A stretch of DNA of 64,000 nt from Cyclobacterium marinum DSM 745 (GCF_000222485.1 NC_015914.1:4570001-4634000), one strand, 5' to 3'; positions 18,351 to 28,034 are shown, counted from the first letter of the stretch. A program made the numbers and translations. The notes: generated from the sequence alone by a model not told the origin.

Positions 18351-20668
18351 AAGAATATAAGCGTTTACAATCAGTACCATTTTGGTTTTTTTTCTGGCTG
18401 TTTTGCTATTGCTCACTTCTTGTAAATGCACAGAACAATTTGTCTTTTTCTGCTCAGGCAAGCAGTAGTTCCATGGAAAAAAATCACGAACCCAAACTTG
18501 CCATTGATGGGGATTCAAACACCCATTGGAGAAGCCGGCCGGATGATGAGAATGCTTGGATAGTTCTCAAGTTTCCGGGTGCCACAGAAGTGATAAAAGT
18601 AGATATAAATTTTGTACCATCGACAGTGCCCAATGAAGCTTTTAATCTACAGTATTTACTCAATGGAGAATGGAGAACATTTCACAAAGTGACCGATAAT
18701 ATTGCCCATAAAGTGGAGGTGAATTTAAAGAAGCCTCAACTGATAGATAGGGTTAGATTGCTAGCAATAGATGGGCAAGAGATGCAACTCAATGAAGTGC
18801 AATTGTGGGGACAAAAATATGCGGATACAAGCGGGTTGGAGAATAAGCCGATACTCGTAAATCAAAGTGGATATAATCTTTATAGAAGCAAACGTTTTAC
18901 AGCACCAGAGGTCGAAGACAACACCTCATTTGCCATTGTCAATAGCAGAAGTGGAGAGGTAGAGTTTACAGGAAAAGTAGTTGGAGAGAAAGGAGATTTT
19001 TCAAATTTCAACCCCTTAAGTGAAGATGAATTTTTGGTAAAAATTAATGGACTTGAATCTTTTCCTTTTCGGATAGGTCCCAACTGGATAGAAAGAGTAA
19101 CCTATAGAAATATGGTTGACTTTATGTTGGGAGCTCGACATTATGTGGGTACGGTTGATGATATTCGGCAGATAAGTTTTGCTTGGAGAGATGGTGATTT
19201 TTTCAATTGGTCCATGCAAAGTCTGGTGGCCATGTACCTAAGTAATCCCGAGGCGTATGAGCGGATGGAAAGAAAAGGTCATTATATTTCCAATGAAGAA
19301 TTTCCTGAAAAGTACAGGGGACTATGGGGAAAATTGGAACCATTTGCTGAAAACACTCCAGACATTGTTCAGTTGATGCATTGGGATGCGGATGTTAAAA
19401 TTAGTCAAAGGTTGGATCATGAAATGCAAAAAGCAGAGTTGGCACATTTTCTTTATGCTTGGCCTTATATCAAAAGGTGGCTTCCTCAGCAAAATTTCGA
19501 CTTGATTTATCAATATGTTAAAGACAATTGGGAAAAAGAAGCAGTTTCTAAGCATTCCCTTTCTCAATACAATAAGAGTAAAGCGCATAATCTGTTATCC
19601 TTGAAAACTCAACTTGGAACGACCAAAGGAGAAATGCCACCAGGTTTTTCTGTAATACCCAACCTGATGATGTATGAAGTTGCTACACGAGTAGGTGATG
19701 TTGATGCTGAAAAGTATTTTGAAGCTGCCTATAATCAAATGGATTGGATGGTAAAGCATTTGGATTGGGCAGATCCAATGACTACCAAGGGACAAAGGAT
19801 GTCTGAGCACATGACCCTGCGGGCCTTTGCTTATTTCTATCATCAGTTTCCTGAACGATCACCAAAAGGCATTACTGATAAAGTGAATGAATGGGCGCAA
19901 ATGATGTTGGATCGATCAGAAAATCTTTGGGATTTTAGGAAATACAGTCAAAAAGAATGGACCCCACCCGGATGGAATGAGACCGGAAATATATTAGGTT
20001 TTCCGGCTGCTATTTTTGCGGCATGTGGGATTTTGACAAATAAGATTTTAGTCCAAGAAATGGAAATGCTCGCATGGTCCCATATTGAGAATGCCTTTGG
20101 TCGGAACCCTACCGGACGTCAATTTTCATATAAGGGGCCTGAGGAAGTGGAAGGGGTGGATCTTGGTTGGTACAGCAGACATAAAGGTGGAATTGGTTTA
20201 CTAGAGGATGTTCAATTTGTATTTGATGGTTCACCAAAATCCTTTCATTACCCTAATTACCCCGAGGTAGGTGACTTGGGTTGGACAGAGGGATGGGTTC
20301 AGTTCAATACTGCATTTAATATGAGCATGGCTTATATTGCCAATTATTATACAGATATAATTTTGGAAAATAAGGGAAATGGGAATTATACAATCGCACT
20401 TACTGCACCGCTTAACTTTGATTATAAGCAAACAGATGTTGCCAAAATAAAGATTGTCAATCAAGCCGGCGAAAGCCTCTTGGTGAGCTTGAAAGAGGCT
20501 TCTCCTTTGGCTGTAAAATTGGTAGGATCATTGCAAATTAAAGAAAATAGGGTGGTAGTTGGTGAAAAGAAGCTTTCCCTAGATAAGGACGACAGGATTA
20601 TCTTGACTTATGGATATGGTTATTTTGAACGGCGTTTGGTATTACCGGTTTCAAATATTGAGAAATGA
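18347..20668 (+). CDS. Exported discoidin plus CelD-N/GH9-like glycoside hydrolase
   Basis: I chose the ATG at 18347 because it forms an ATGA overlap with the previous stop and starts a clean signal peptide (773 residues); an ATG at 18335 is also in frame. Residues about 28-160 are an F5/8C domain (HEPKLAIDGDSNTHWRSRPD; LNEVQLWGQ). Next, about 167-250 is a CelD-N-type Ig domain (NKPILVNQSGYNLYRSKRFT). The rest is an alpha-helical region with a GH9-like ending (NAFGRNPTGRQFSY). The usual GH9 DAGD nucleophile motif is not visible, so activity may differ from cellulases. Tight overlap means translational coupling to the FAD oxidoreductase. Probably a periplasmic or surface glycan hydrolase of the same locus. 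Confidence 0.8.
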   Translation: MKEYKRLQSVPFWFFFWLFCYCSLLVNAQNNLSFSAQASSSSMEKNHEPKLAIDGDSNTHWRSRPDDENAWIVLKFPGATEVIKVDINFVPSTVPNEAFNLQYLLNGEWRTFHKVTDNIAHKVEVNLKKPQLIDRVRLLAIDGQEMQLNEVQLWGQKYADTSGLENKPILVNQSGYNLYRSKRFTAPEVEDNTSFAIVNSRSGEVEFTGKVVGEKGDFSNFNPLSEDEFLVKINGLESFPFRIGPNWIERVTYRNMVDFMLGARHYVGTVDDIRQISFAWRDGDFFNWSMQSLVAMYLSNPEAYERMERKGHYISNEEFPEKYRGLWGKLEPFAENTPDIVQLMHWDADVKISQRLDHEMQKAELAHFLYAWPYIKRWLPQQNFDLIYQYVKDNWEKEAVSKHSLSQYNKSKAHNLLSLKTQLGTTKGEMPPGFSVIPNLMMYEVATRVGDVDAEKYFEAAYNQMDWMVKHLDWADPMTTKGQRMSEHMTLRAFAYFYHQFPERSPKGITDKVNEWAQMMLDRSENLWDFRKYSQKEWTPPGWNETGNILGFPAAIFAACGILTNKILVQEMEMLAWSHIENAFGRNPTGRQFSYKGPEEVEGVDLGWYSRHKGGIGLLEDVQFVFDGSPKSFHYPNYPEVGDLGWTEGWVQFNTAFNMSMAYIANYYTDIILENKGNGNYTIALTAPLNFDYKQTDVAKIKIVNQAGESLLVSLKEASPLAVKLVGSLQIKENRVVVGEKKLSLDKDDRIILTYGYGYFERRLVLPVSNIEK

Positions 20669-20912
20669 CAAATTAAACGGTCCTGTTTCTTTAATTAATG
20701 ATTTCTCCATAATTTATAAAGAGACAATCCTTGCTCATTGAGTTCTATGGTGTCATCTGATTTGTTAGGGTCTAAAAATAACATTAATTTCGTTTGACAC
20801 TATAAAATTTTATGAAATGCAGTTCCGGATAATGTTCCACAGTTGGTGAAACCTTTTCATTATTTCTTTTCTTATTCGATAATTATACATATTTAAAACT
20901 GATATTTCCAAA

Positions 20913-22136
20913 ATGAGCTTTTACCCAAAAAACCAAATTACCCTTATTATTACTTTAGTTTTTGTCTTGATTTCTTCTGATTTACTTTGGGCGCAAAAAG
21001 AATTTATTCTATGGGAGGGAGCTGTTTTAAATCAAGCAAAACAAAATTCAGGTACTTCTATGGCAATGCCTGAAATGAGAAAGTTGGAAAATGAGGCAGA
21101 AATGGCCTTGAAAAGTGGACCTTTTTCAGTAGTTCATAAAAAGCAATTGCCTCCTAGTGGGGATATTCATGATTATACCAGTATGGGACCTTACTGGTGG
21201 CCGGATCCTGAAAAAGAGGATGGACTTCCTTATATAAGACGGGACGGAGAAATCAATCCGGAGTTTTATGACTATAAAGACCACGATGAATTTGGAGCTT
21301 TAATGAAGTCCTTGAATACATTAAGTAAGGCTTATTATTTTTTAGAAAATGAGCAATATGCCCAATACGCAATTAGATTAATTAAAACATGGTTTCTCGA
21401 TTCAGAAACGCGAATGAATCCAAACCTAAATTATGCTCAAAGAATTCCGGGAAGAACAGAAGGTAGAGGTATCGGTATTATAGATACTAGGCGGATGGCG
21501 GTTTTACCTGATGTGTTAAAAATGCTCTCAGCTTCTGAACATTGGGAAGTAAGCATGGAAAAGGGAATGAAGGATTGGTTGGCAGCTTATGTTTCATGGT
21601 TAGTCAATAGCAAGCATGGTAAGGATGAGGCAGTTCATGGAAACAACCATACTACTTGGTATTTTGCCCAAATTATTCCACTGACAATTTATTTGGATCA
21701 GTCTGACAGGGCAGATAGTTTAGCAAAGGCAGGGCTACCTTTAATTTTAGAAGAAATGATTGAAAAGGATGGAAGCCAACCCGCAGAACTTGCTAGAACC
21801 ATTTCATGGAATTATAGTAGCATGAACTTGTTGGCAATAATGTATTTTGCTCAAGCCTGTGAGAAAGTCGGGATCAATTTGTGGGATGCTGTAAATGAAA
21901 AAGGTGGAAGTATAGCGAAGGGCATGGACTTTTTGTTCCAATATACCAAAACAAAAAATGATTGGCCTTATAAACAAATTAAACCGCTTAATCCGGTACT
22001 AATAAAAGATCAATTGAATATTGCGGCCTATAAATACGGGAACAAGAAGTACAAAAAAGTGGCGGATCAAATGATAAGTGAAAGTACTGAATTTAGTTAT
22101 TGGGATTTGGTGAATTTTAAGCAAATTTCAAAGTAG
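20913..22136 (+). CDS. Exported alginate-lyase-superfamily polysaccharide lyase
   Basis: The protein has 407 residues with a signal peptide (about 1-28, ending LLWAQ). The body matches the Alginate_lyase (PF05426) alpha-toroid: MGPYWWPDPEKEDGLPYIRRDG, then TEGRGIGIIDTRRM, HGNNHTTWYFAQ with the Asn-Asn-His catalytic region, and DGSQPAELARTISWNYSSMN with Arg and Tyr candidates. It cleaves 4-linked uronic acid chains by beta-elimination. I suspect family PL38 (glucuronan or alginate lyases) from the NNH and GSQPxELxRT pattern, but I cannot separate this from PL5-like relatives by eye. It lies 244 bp after the main operon and could have its own promoter. Confidence 0.85.
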   Translation: MSFYPKNQITLIITLVFVLISSDLLWAQKEFILWEGAVLNQAKQNSGTSMAMPEMRKLENEAEMALKSGPFSVVHKKQLPPSGDIHDYTSMGPYWWPDPEKEDGLPYIRRDGEINPEFYDYKDHDEFGALMKSLNTLSKAYYFLENEQYAQYAIRLIKTWFLDSETRMNPNLNYAQRIPGRTEGRGIGIIDTRRMAVLPDVLKMLSASEHWEVSMEKGMKDWLAAYVSWLVNSKHGKDEAVHGNNHTTWYFAQIIPLTIYLDQSDRADSLAKAGLPLILEEMIEKDGSQPAELARTISWNYSSMNLLAIMYFAQACEKVGINLWDAVNEKGGSIAKGMDFLFQYTKTKNDWPYKQIKPLNPVLIKDQLNIAAYKYGNKKYKKVADQMISESTEFSYWDLVNFKQISK

Positions 22137-22142
22137 TTCAAG

Positions 22143-22180
22143 TGGTTTTATTATGGTTTCACCATACACAATAAAAACCA
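22143..22180 (+). terminator. Possible terminator stem-loop after polysaccharide lyase
   Basis: Six bases past the lyase stop, TGGTTTTATT (22143-22152) pairs with AATAAAAACCA (22170-22180, one bulge). An inner ATGGT/ACCAT stem (22153-22157 with 22161-22165) is nested inside. There is no clean U-tract after it, so termination strength is uncertain. Confidence 0.4.
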
Positions 22181-22786
22181 TTAATTAATCTCGATTATTA
22201 ATGTATCATATGGTATATCTTTGATTATTCAAGAGACGAAGTAAGGTTCACTTAAATATAAACCCGAAATCTATTCCGTGAAGAAATCACTTCAAAATTT
22301 GCTAATTGGTTTTTTTCAATGATGTTTGTCTGTAAAAAAAAATCACTAAATCTATGATAGAATAATTAGCCAAACAATCTGATTTTCAATCGATTGGAAC
22401 TATTGTCGCAAATACTATTACCTAATCCGATTTCAAGTAATTTTTTTGATGTAATAATTGATTTATAAGAAGGGGGTAAATAACCTACCTCCCATGGAAT
22501 TATCGTTTTATTGTATATCCAATCTATTTCTTATGTATCTCAAAAATAATATTTATTTTTTGTTTGGGTAAAAAGTATTATAACTTATTAAATAAATTCT
22601 AATTATGATTTATATCACAGGTTATTATTAGTATGATAAAATAAATTATATTTTTATATTTCACTTTTTATATATGATCCTTAGGAATTTATAGGTAATT
22701 GATTAGTTTTACATAAATTGATTTTTAAATAGTTAATATTTATTCTTTTTTATTATTAATAATGATCATTTAAAAATATTTTAATT
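22181..22786. other. AT-rich intergenic stretch
   Basis: No convincing gene, repeat or RNA. A TATCTTTG at 22216-22223 matches the Bacteroidota -7 consensus TAnnTTTG, but no TTG is seen at the expected -33 spacing. The last 250 bases are very AT-rich and probably hold the promoter of the gene at 22787. Confidence 0.4.
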
Positions 22787-23503
22787 ATGAAAAATAAATA
22801 CATTTTAACTCTCGTATGTTTTTTCATTGCATTTTCTACAATAGCTCAAACTTTTGCACCAGCATTTCAAGGCTATAGTAGAAAGAAAACAACTTATATT
22901 ACGCTTAAAAATGGAACTGAAATAGCAGTAGTTATTAAAAAATTGTTTTTTAAGAAAGGTCTAATTGATGATTTGAAAGTTGAAAAATCCAGTGATGGAG
23001 AAAAAATTAAAATAAATCCTGAGGAAATTGACCACATGTACATTCCCCCTAGTGCCTTGGCCAAGTTTAGCCAGTTTGTAGATGCAAGTTCTGACTTAAC
23101 CAAATTACAAGATAATGAACTCTCTTCTGAGCATTTGGATGATGGCTACCTCTATATGGAGTCATCTAATGTTCAAGTGAAAAAGAACAAAACTCAATAC
23201 TGTATGTTGCAAGTAATGAATCCAACTTTCAGTAAAAAAATTAAAGTCTTCAATGATCCATTTGCAAAGGAATCAGCAAGCATAAATTTTGGTGGTATGA
23301 CAGTAGCAGGGGGATTGGATAAATCATACTATATTAAAAAGAGTGGTGAAGACCTTGCGAGAAGGATAAAGAAAAAGGAATATAAAAAAGACATGGAAGA
23401 ACTCTTTGTAGAATGCCCTGCTATTATCGAAAAATACAAGGAGGATCCTAAATGGTCAGAATTTGAACAATTTGTTTTTGATTATTCAACCATGTGTGAA
23501 TAA
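22787..23503 (+). CDS. Exported protein of unknown function
   Basis: The protein has 238 residues. It starts with a signal peptide (MKNKYILTLVCFFIAFSTIAQ, cleavage near 21). The first half reads as short beta-strands (KKTTYITLKNGTEIAVVI). It is lysine-rich, and a C-terminal helical part holds KKKEYKKDMEELFVECPAII and three Cys in the last 130 residues. I recognise no family. Very AT-rich DNA of about 600 bp lies on both sides, so it is a single-gene unit. The start is supported by the signal peptide. Confidence 0.7.
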   Translation: MKNKYILTLVCFFIAFSTIAQTFAPAFQGYSRKKTTYITLKNGTEIAVVIKKLFFKKGLIDDLKVEKSSDGEKIKINPEEIDHMYIPPSALAKFSQFVDASSDLTKLQDNELSSEHLDDGYLYMESSNVQVKKNKTQYCMLQVMNPTFSKKIKVFNDPFAKESASINFGGMTVAGGLDKSYYIKKSGEDLARRIKKKEYKKDMEELFVECPAIIEKYKEDPKWSEFEQFVFDYSTMCE

Positions 23504-24089
23504 TATGATGTTTTCGTGAAGGTAATTTCTCAGTATAAGTAAAATTTCTCAACAAACTCAGAACAAGTAGTATTGGAGCATTCAATTGATTTAATTTTTT
23601 AAAACCTTAGTTAATACGTATCTATAATGTGTTTTAAAGTAGGTTTTAGTTTATTTTTTTTGTAAATTATTGAAATTCTCGACCAAACTACCTTTATTTA
23701 AAGGATGGGTAGAACATGCAATTCTTTTTTTAGTGATTTAAATTTGAAGGATTTATAGCTAGAGTGCTTGAGATTATTTTAGGTTTGATTCTCAAATCTT
23801 TATGATGTATATTTAAGAATATCAGATAGTCAGGCCTTATTGGATCATGATATTAAAATCAATTAGATGAGAGCTTTTTAGTTGTTTAGTTAATAATGGT
23901 TTCCCTCTTTTTTAAAGTAGTTGGTAATAAGAACAACTTATTTTCGAAATAAACCTGATTTAGTCTTAATTTGGCCTGTGATTCCTAACTTTAAATATTC
24001 TCATTTTTGTTGAGAGAACAATTTTAAAATCTTTTAGGTAAAGGCCCTATTTTCTGCTATATTTCAAAAAATTTTATATTTATATTTTT
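23504..24089. other. Intergenic stretch without recognised content
   Basis: 586 bases of AT-rich DNA between an unknown secreted protein and a sensor kinase. I see no ORF with coding character, no strong hairpin with T-run and no repeat. Confidence 0.4.
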
Positions 24090-25295
24090 ATGGAAAGTCC
24101 AAACATCCCAAATGAATTTGATAGATTATTGGCTTTGGCCGATTATGATTTGGATACTACGGAGTTAGAAGATCAATTAAAGGATCTTACCAAATTAGCA
24201 GCTAAAGTAGCCGGGACTGAAATCTCACTTGTTAACCTAATTGATGCTGTAACACAATGGAGCGTGGCGGGAGTAGGATTACCGGTGATGCAGTTGCCAA
24301 GAGAAGACTCGGTTTGCCAATATACCATCAAGGGAGATCAAGCCCTTGAAATAAAAGACCTTTCTAAAGATGAAAGATTCAAACATAAGTTTTATGTGGA
24401 AGATGATCCAAATTTAAGGTATTATTTTGGGGTTCCATTGAAAACAAGTTCTGGCCATAATTTGGGTGCTTTGTGTGTATTGGATACTAAGGCAATAACA
24501 ATTACTCCCGAAAAAGCAGACCTTTTAAAAATCATAGCTGAGGAAATTATTAATCGCTTGGAAATTATCAAGTCTGTAAATGAGTTGAAATCTAAGGTCA
24601 AAGACTCATTGGAAAAACAAGAACAGGTAGCCCATGATATACGTGGTCCAATTGGAGGAATAATAGGCTTGGCCCAAATTATAAAAGATCAAGGTACCAA
24701 TAATCAATTGGAAGATGTTCTAGAGTTTATTAAGGTTATTCAAAGCAGTAGCCAATCGCTATTAGAGTTAGCAGATCAAATCCTTTCAACAAAAGCTAAA
24801 GGAAAAAAAACACCAGAACAATTAAACCTTCAAAATGAGTATAACCTCCAAGTGTTGCAAGAGAAGTTAAAAAATTTATATGGTGTTCAGGCAGAACAGA
24901 AAAAAATAAATTTTACAGTTGAGATTACAAGTAAGAACTTTGAGACAAGATTTTCAAAGGTTAAATTATTGCAAATTTTAGGTAATCTAATATCTAATGC
25001 CATCAAATTTACACCCATAGGTGGAAGTGTAAGCATCTTACTTAGCCTCGAAGAAAAGAATTACATTAATAGTTTGAGGGCAATAATAAGTGATACAGGA
25101 ACAGGTATGACGGTGGAACAAATTGAGGAGATATTAAATGGGGAGAGTCAAACGACTAAGGGCACTTCTGGTGAATTGGGCTACGGGTTTGGTTTACCTT
25201 TGGTAAAACACCTAGTTGATGGTCTGGGAGGAGAAATGAAAATAGATTCAGAATTTGGGAAATACTCAACTTTTGAAGTTAATATTCCTGTATAA
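24090..25295 (+). CDS. Soluble GAF-domain sensor histidine kinase
   Basis: The protein has 401 residues and no membrane segment. A GAF domain covers about 20-160 (NLIDAVTQWSVAGVGLPVMQ; DSVCQYTI; YYFGVPLKTSSGHNLGALCV). The phospho-acceptor H-box is VAHDIRGPIGGIIGLAQII with His182. The ATPase domain follows: NLISNAIKFTPIGG (N-box), ISDTGTGM (G1) and LGYGFGLPLVKHLVDGLGG (G2). It autophosphorylates in response to a cytoplasmic signal. No response regulator is adjacent, so it is an orphan kinase. It ends before a bidirectional terminator. Confidence 0.92.
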   Translation: MESPNIPNEFDRLLALADYDLDTTELEDQLKDLTKLAAKVAGTEISLVNLIDAVTQWSVAGVGLPVMQLPREDSVCQYTIKGDQALEIKDLSKDERFKHKFYVEDDPNLRYYFGVPLKTSSGHNLGALCVLDTKAITITPEKADLLKIIAEEIINRLEIIKSVNELKSKVKDSLEKQEQVAHDIRGPIGGIIGLAQIIKDQGTNNQLEDVLEFIKVIQSSSQSLLELADQILSTKAKGKKTPEQLNLQNEYNLQVLQEKLKNLYGVQAEQKKINFTVEITSKNFETRFSKVKLLQILGNLISNAIKFTPIGGSVSILLSLEEKNYINSLRAIISDTGTGMTVEQIEEILNGESQTTKGTSGELGYGFGLPLVKHLVDGLGGEMKIDSEFGKYSTFEVNIPV

Positions 25296-25386
25296 TTTTC
25301 TTTGAGAAGAACTCAATTGATTATTTATAAACCCGAATTTTTATTTGGTTTTTATGTAACGCAATTTCAGTACAGGACAATCAAAA

Positions 25387-25425
25387 AAGCAAAAAAGTCC
25401 TCTTTTAAAGAGGACTTTTTTGCTT
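25387..25425. terminator. Bidirectional intrinsic terminator
   Basis: An 18-bp perfect stem (25387-25404 with 25408-25425) with a 3-nt loop has A-runs on the left arm and T-runs on the right. It lies between the convergent kinase (24090, +) and DUF2911 gene (25455, -) and fits termination in both directions. Confidence 0.92.
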
Positions 25426-25454
25426 CATAATATTGTTGCAATTGGATTTAATTT

Positions 25455-26069
25455 TTACTTAAAAACAGTGTTGAATTCTTCCAGTTTTTGATCTACCTGC
25501 GTATCTATTTTAAATGAGAAATTTACCTTTTCCCATTCAAAAGTAACTTTTGCTACTTTATTGTCTTCAGCTGATATTGAATAAGTAAGCCTTTCTTGAA
25601 TTTCCATTGATTTTTCAGGACTTACATTCAATGATACTGCATCATCTCTTTCAAGAGCTGCTGTATTTACTTTTCCATCTTGCATGTAAGCATAAATGGC
25701 ATTTCCTTTAGAATTAAAGTGTATGGTCCAGCTTTCGGATTGATTAGGAGTGATAAAAATTGAATATTTACCTGCATTGAGTGTTTTGCCACCTATATTA
25801 ACAGCAGTGCTAAATTCAATAGTTGTTGGTGCATTTGCACCCGCCCTCCATGGGGTTCCATAAGGCACAAGTTCACCAAAAATGGTTCTTCCCTTTACAG
25901 CTGGTGAGGAATAGGCCATACTGATTTTAGTAAAACCTACGTTTTGAGAAACAAAACTAGCGGGACTGGGTGCTGGTATTTGTATTTGAGCTTGAGATTG
26001 GAAAACAATGGTGAATGCCATTAATAGTGAAAGGCATAATAATGTGTATTGGAATTTTAAATTTTTCAT
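25455..26069 (-). CDS. Exported DUF2911 family protein
   Basis: The protein has 204 residues with a signal peptide (about 1-27, ending SQAQ). The DUF2911 body is recognisable: ISMAYSSPAVKGRTIFGELV, then PYGTPWRAGANAPTTIEFS, GGKTLNAGKYSIFITP and WTIHFN. This is a common secreted Bacteroidota family of unknown function. It is a single gene with a terminator immediately downstream. Family call is confident; function is not known. Confidence 0.9.
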   Translation of the reverse strand: MKNLKFQYTLLCLSLLMAFTIVFQSQAQIQIPAPSPASFVSQNVGFTKISMAYSSPAVKGRTIFGELVPYGTPWRAGANAPTTIEFSTAVNIGGKTLNAGKYSIFITPNQSESWTIHFNSKGNAIYAYMQDGKVNTAALERDDAVSLNVSPEKSMEIQERLTYSISAEDNKVAKVTFEWEKVNFSFKIDTQVDQKLEEFNTVFK

Positions 26070-26728
26070 AGGAATAGTTTTTTATGGGTTTAAAAAGGAA
26101 AGATACTAAAGGTGATTAAATATTTAATATTTTTTATCTGAATTGATTTTATAACCCTATTTCTATGTTTTCACTAAGTATAGCGATGAGATAATCCTTT
26201 TAAATACTTGTATTTTGTTATGTAGCTAATTTTCAATGTAATGTAAAAATGGATGGGCTTTATTATTAAAAAATTAATTCAATCTTCAGGAAAAATTGAT
26301 TTTGATTAGGGCTTTTTGCTTAATGGAATTGATGATTCAGAATTATCCCAAAAGGCCTGTATGAATAGTGAATTTTAGAATAATTCTGGAGCTTAACCTT
26401 ACTTATTGATAGGGTTTTAGCTCTTGGTTATCAAATTAATTTCAATTTTTAAATTAAGGAGCACCGGTAAGTTTCATATTGAATACTATTTTCTTGTGAT
26501 TTAACAATTGATTTTATAGTTATTTATGTTTACTTTAATTTATAATTGCTTTTTTCTGATTTTGAGAAAGATAGACCTTATTAAATTAGGGTGATTTTTT
26601 GCTCAGATAGGTAGGGAAATCATTAAATTTGATTTCTGAATTTAAACAATCACAAAGAAAGAAGGAAATTGCTCTTTGGAACATTACAATAAATGAAATT
26701 AATTTTCATTTATCTCAGAACTTAAAGG
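26070..26728. other. Divergent intergenic stretch
   Basis: 659 bases between the divergent DUF2911 gene and a PAS kinase. It must carry both promoters, but I cannot place a convincing -33/-7 pair. No small ORF or repeat stands out. Confidence 0.4.
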
Positions 26729-27967
26729 ATGAAGGATAAACCCACACGGCAAGAATTAGAAATTCAAATTAGTGAACTGAAAAGGCAAAATGAGGAACTG
26801 AAATCAATAGCCATTGATTTTCATGAAAATGAGCGATTCAATACCTTTGATAAAGAAAATCTCAAGGAGGTATATGTGGCTCCCATTGCTTCCATTTTTA
26901 ACAATATGGGGGATTCTGTTTTTGTGAAAGATGATCAAAGCAGGTTAGTGCTTGTTAATGATGCTTTTTGTGAGCTATTCCAACTTACAAGAGCTGAAAT
27001 TATAGGAAAGACGCTTGCTGAAAATGTCCCAATCGATGAAAGAGAAAGCTTTTTAAAAATTGACAGGGCTGTACTTACTGAAGGAATTGAAAATATAAAT
27101 GAAGAAACCCTAACGATTAACAATGAAACTAAAATTATTTCTACTAGGAAATCACGATTTATTGACTCCAATGGGAATAAATTTTTAGTAGGGGCTATTC
27201 GTGATATTACTGAAAAAAAAAATGCAGAAAAGGCGTTAAAGGAAAATGAAAATAAGTATAGAAAGCTTAATGCAACCAAGGATAAGTTGCTTTCTATTAT
27301 AGCCCATGATTTAAGAAGTCCTTTCAACAATATTATCGGCCTTTCCAGCTTGCTCCAAAAACGTTCAGATAGTTTTGAAGACAAGCAGTCAGAAAAATAC
27401 ATTGAAATAATTAATTCTACTGCTAAAGAAACTCTTATTTTACTTGATAATTTATTGAACTGGGCGAAATCTCAAACGGGAGAACTCAATATTAAGTCAG
27501 AAAAGATTAGTTTATCCAAAACAATTGAGCAAGTAATTTCACTTGAAAACAAGCTTGCAGCAACTAAAGAGATATTACTAAAATATAAGTGTTTAGATGA
27601 AATTAAAATTTGCACAGATCAAAATATATTAAAAATTGTACTCAGAAATTTGATTTCAAATGCCATTAAATTCACAAAGAACGGTGGAAAAATTAATGTT
27701 GTTTCAGCTAAAAGGGAAGGTGGGATTGAGATTTCTATTGAAGATGATGGAGTTGGAATGAGTAAGAAAACAGTAGAAAATCTATTTGATATTTACAGAA
27801 CTAAAACATTGCTTGGTACCGCGAATGAGGTAGGGACAGGTCTAGGTTTAGCACTAAGTAAAGAATTTGTAAACAAATTGGGTGGTGAGATATCGGTTAT
27901 TAGTGAAGTAGGAAAAGGAAGTAAATTTACTATTTTTTTACCTTTTAAATTAAACAATAGTGAGTAA
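26729..27967 (+). CDS. Soluble PAS-domain sensor histidine kinase
   Basis: The protein has 412 residues and no membrane segment. A short coiled coil (about 8-30, ELEIQISELKRQNEELK) precedes a PAS domain (about 50-165: NNMGDSVFVKDDQSRLVLVN; GAIRDITEKKNAE). The H-box is SIIAHDLRSPFNNIIGLSSL with His193. The ATPase domain has LRNLISNAIKFTKNGG (N), IEDDGVGM (G1) and GTGLGLALSKEFVNKLGG (G2). No response regulator lies nearby. The signal sensed by the PAS domain is not evident. Confidence 0.92.
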   Translation: MKDKPTRQELEIQISELKRQNEELKSIAIDFHENERFNTFDKENLKEVYVAPIASIFNNMGDSVFVKDDQSRLVLVNDAFCELFQLTRAEIIGKTLAENVPIDERESFLKIDRAVLTEGIENINEETLTINNETKIISTRKSRFIDSNGNKFLVGAIRDITEKKNAEKALKENENKYRKLNATKDKLLSIIAHDLRSPFNNIIGLSSLLQKRSDSFEDKQSEKYIEIINSTAKETLILLDNLLNWAKSQTGELNIKSEKISLSKTIEQVISLENKLAATKEILLKYKCLDEIKICTDQNILKIVLRNLISNAIKFTKNGGKINVVSAKREGGIEISIEDDGVGMSKKTVENLFDIYRTKTLLGTANEVGTGLGLALSKEFVNKLGGEISVISEVGKGSKFTIFLPFKLNNSE

Positions 27968-28034
27968 TAGTTACCATAACGGCCCGGTGGTTTTAGCATC
28001 AATAACTTCGAAAATCATAAATAAACATTGACAT

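Noticed and set aside
22216..22223. TATCTTTG resembling a Bacteroidota -7 element
   Set aside because: No TTG at the -33 spacing and the next gene is over 560 bp away.
26935..27402. Minus-strand open frame of 155 codons
   Set aside because: Antisense to the PAS kinase with clear H-box on +; low-complexity Ser/Leu/Phe-rich translation is typical of a shadow frame.
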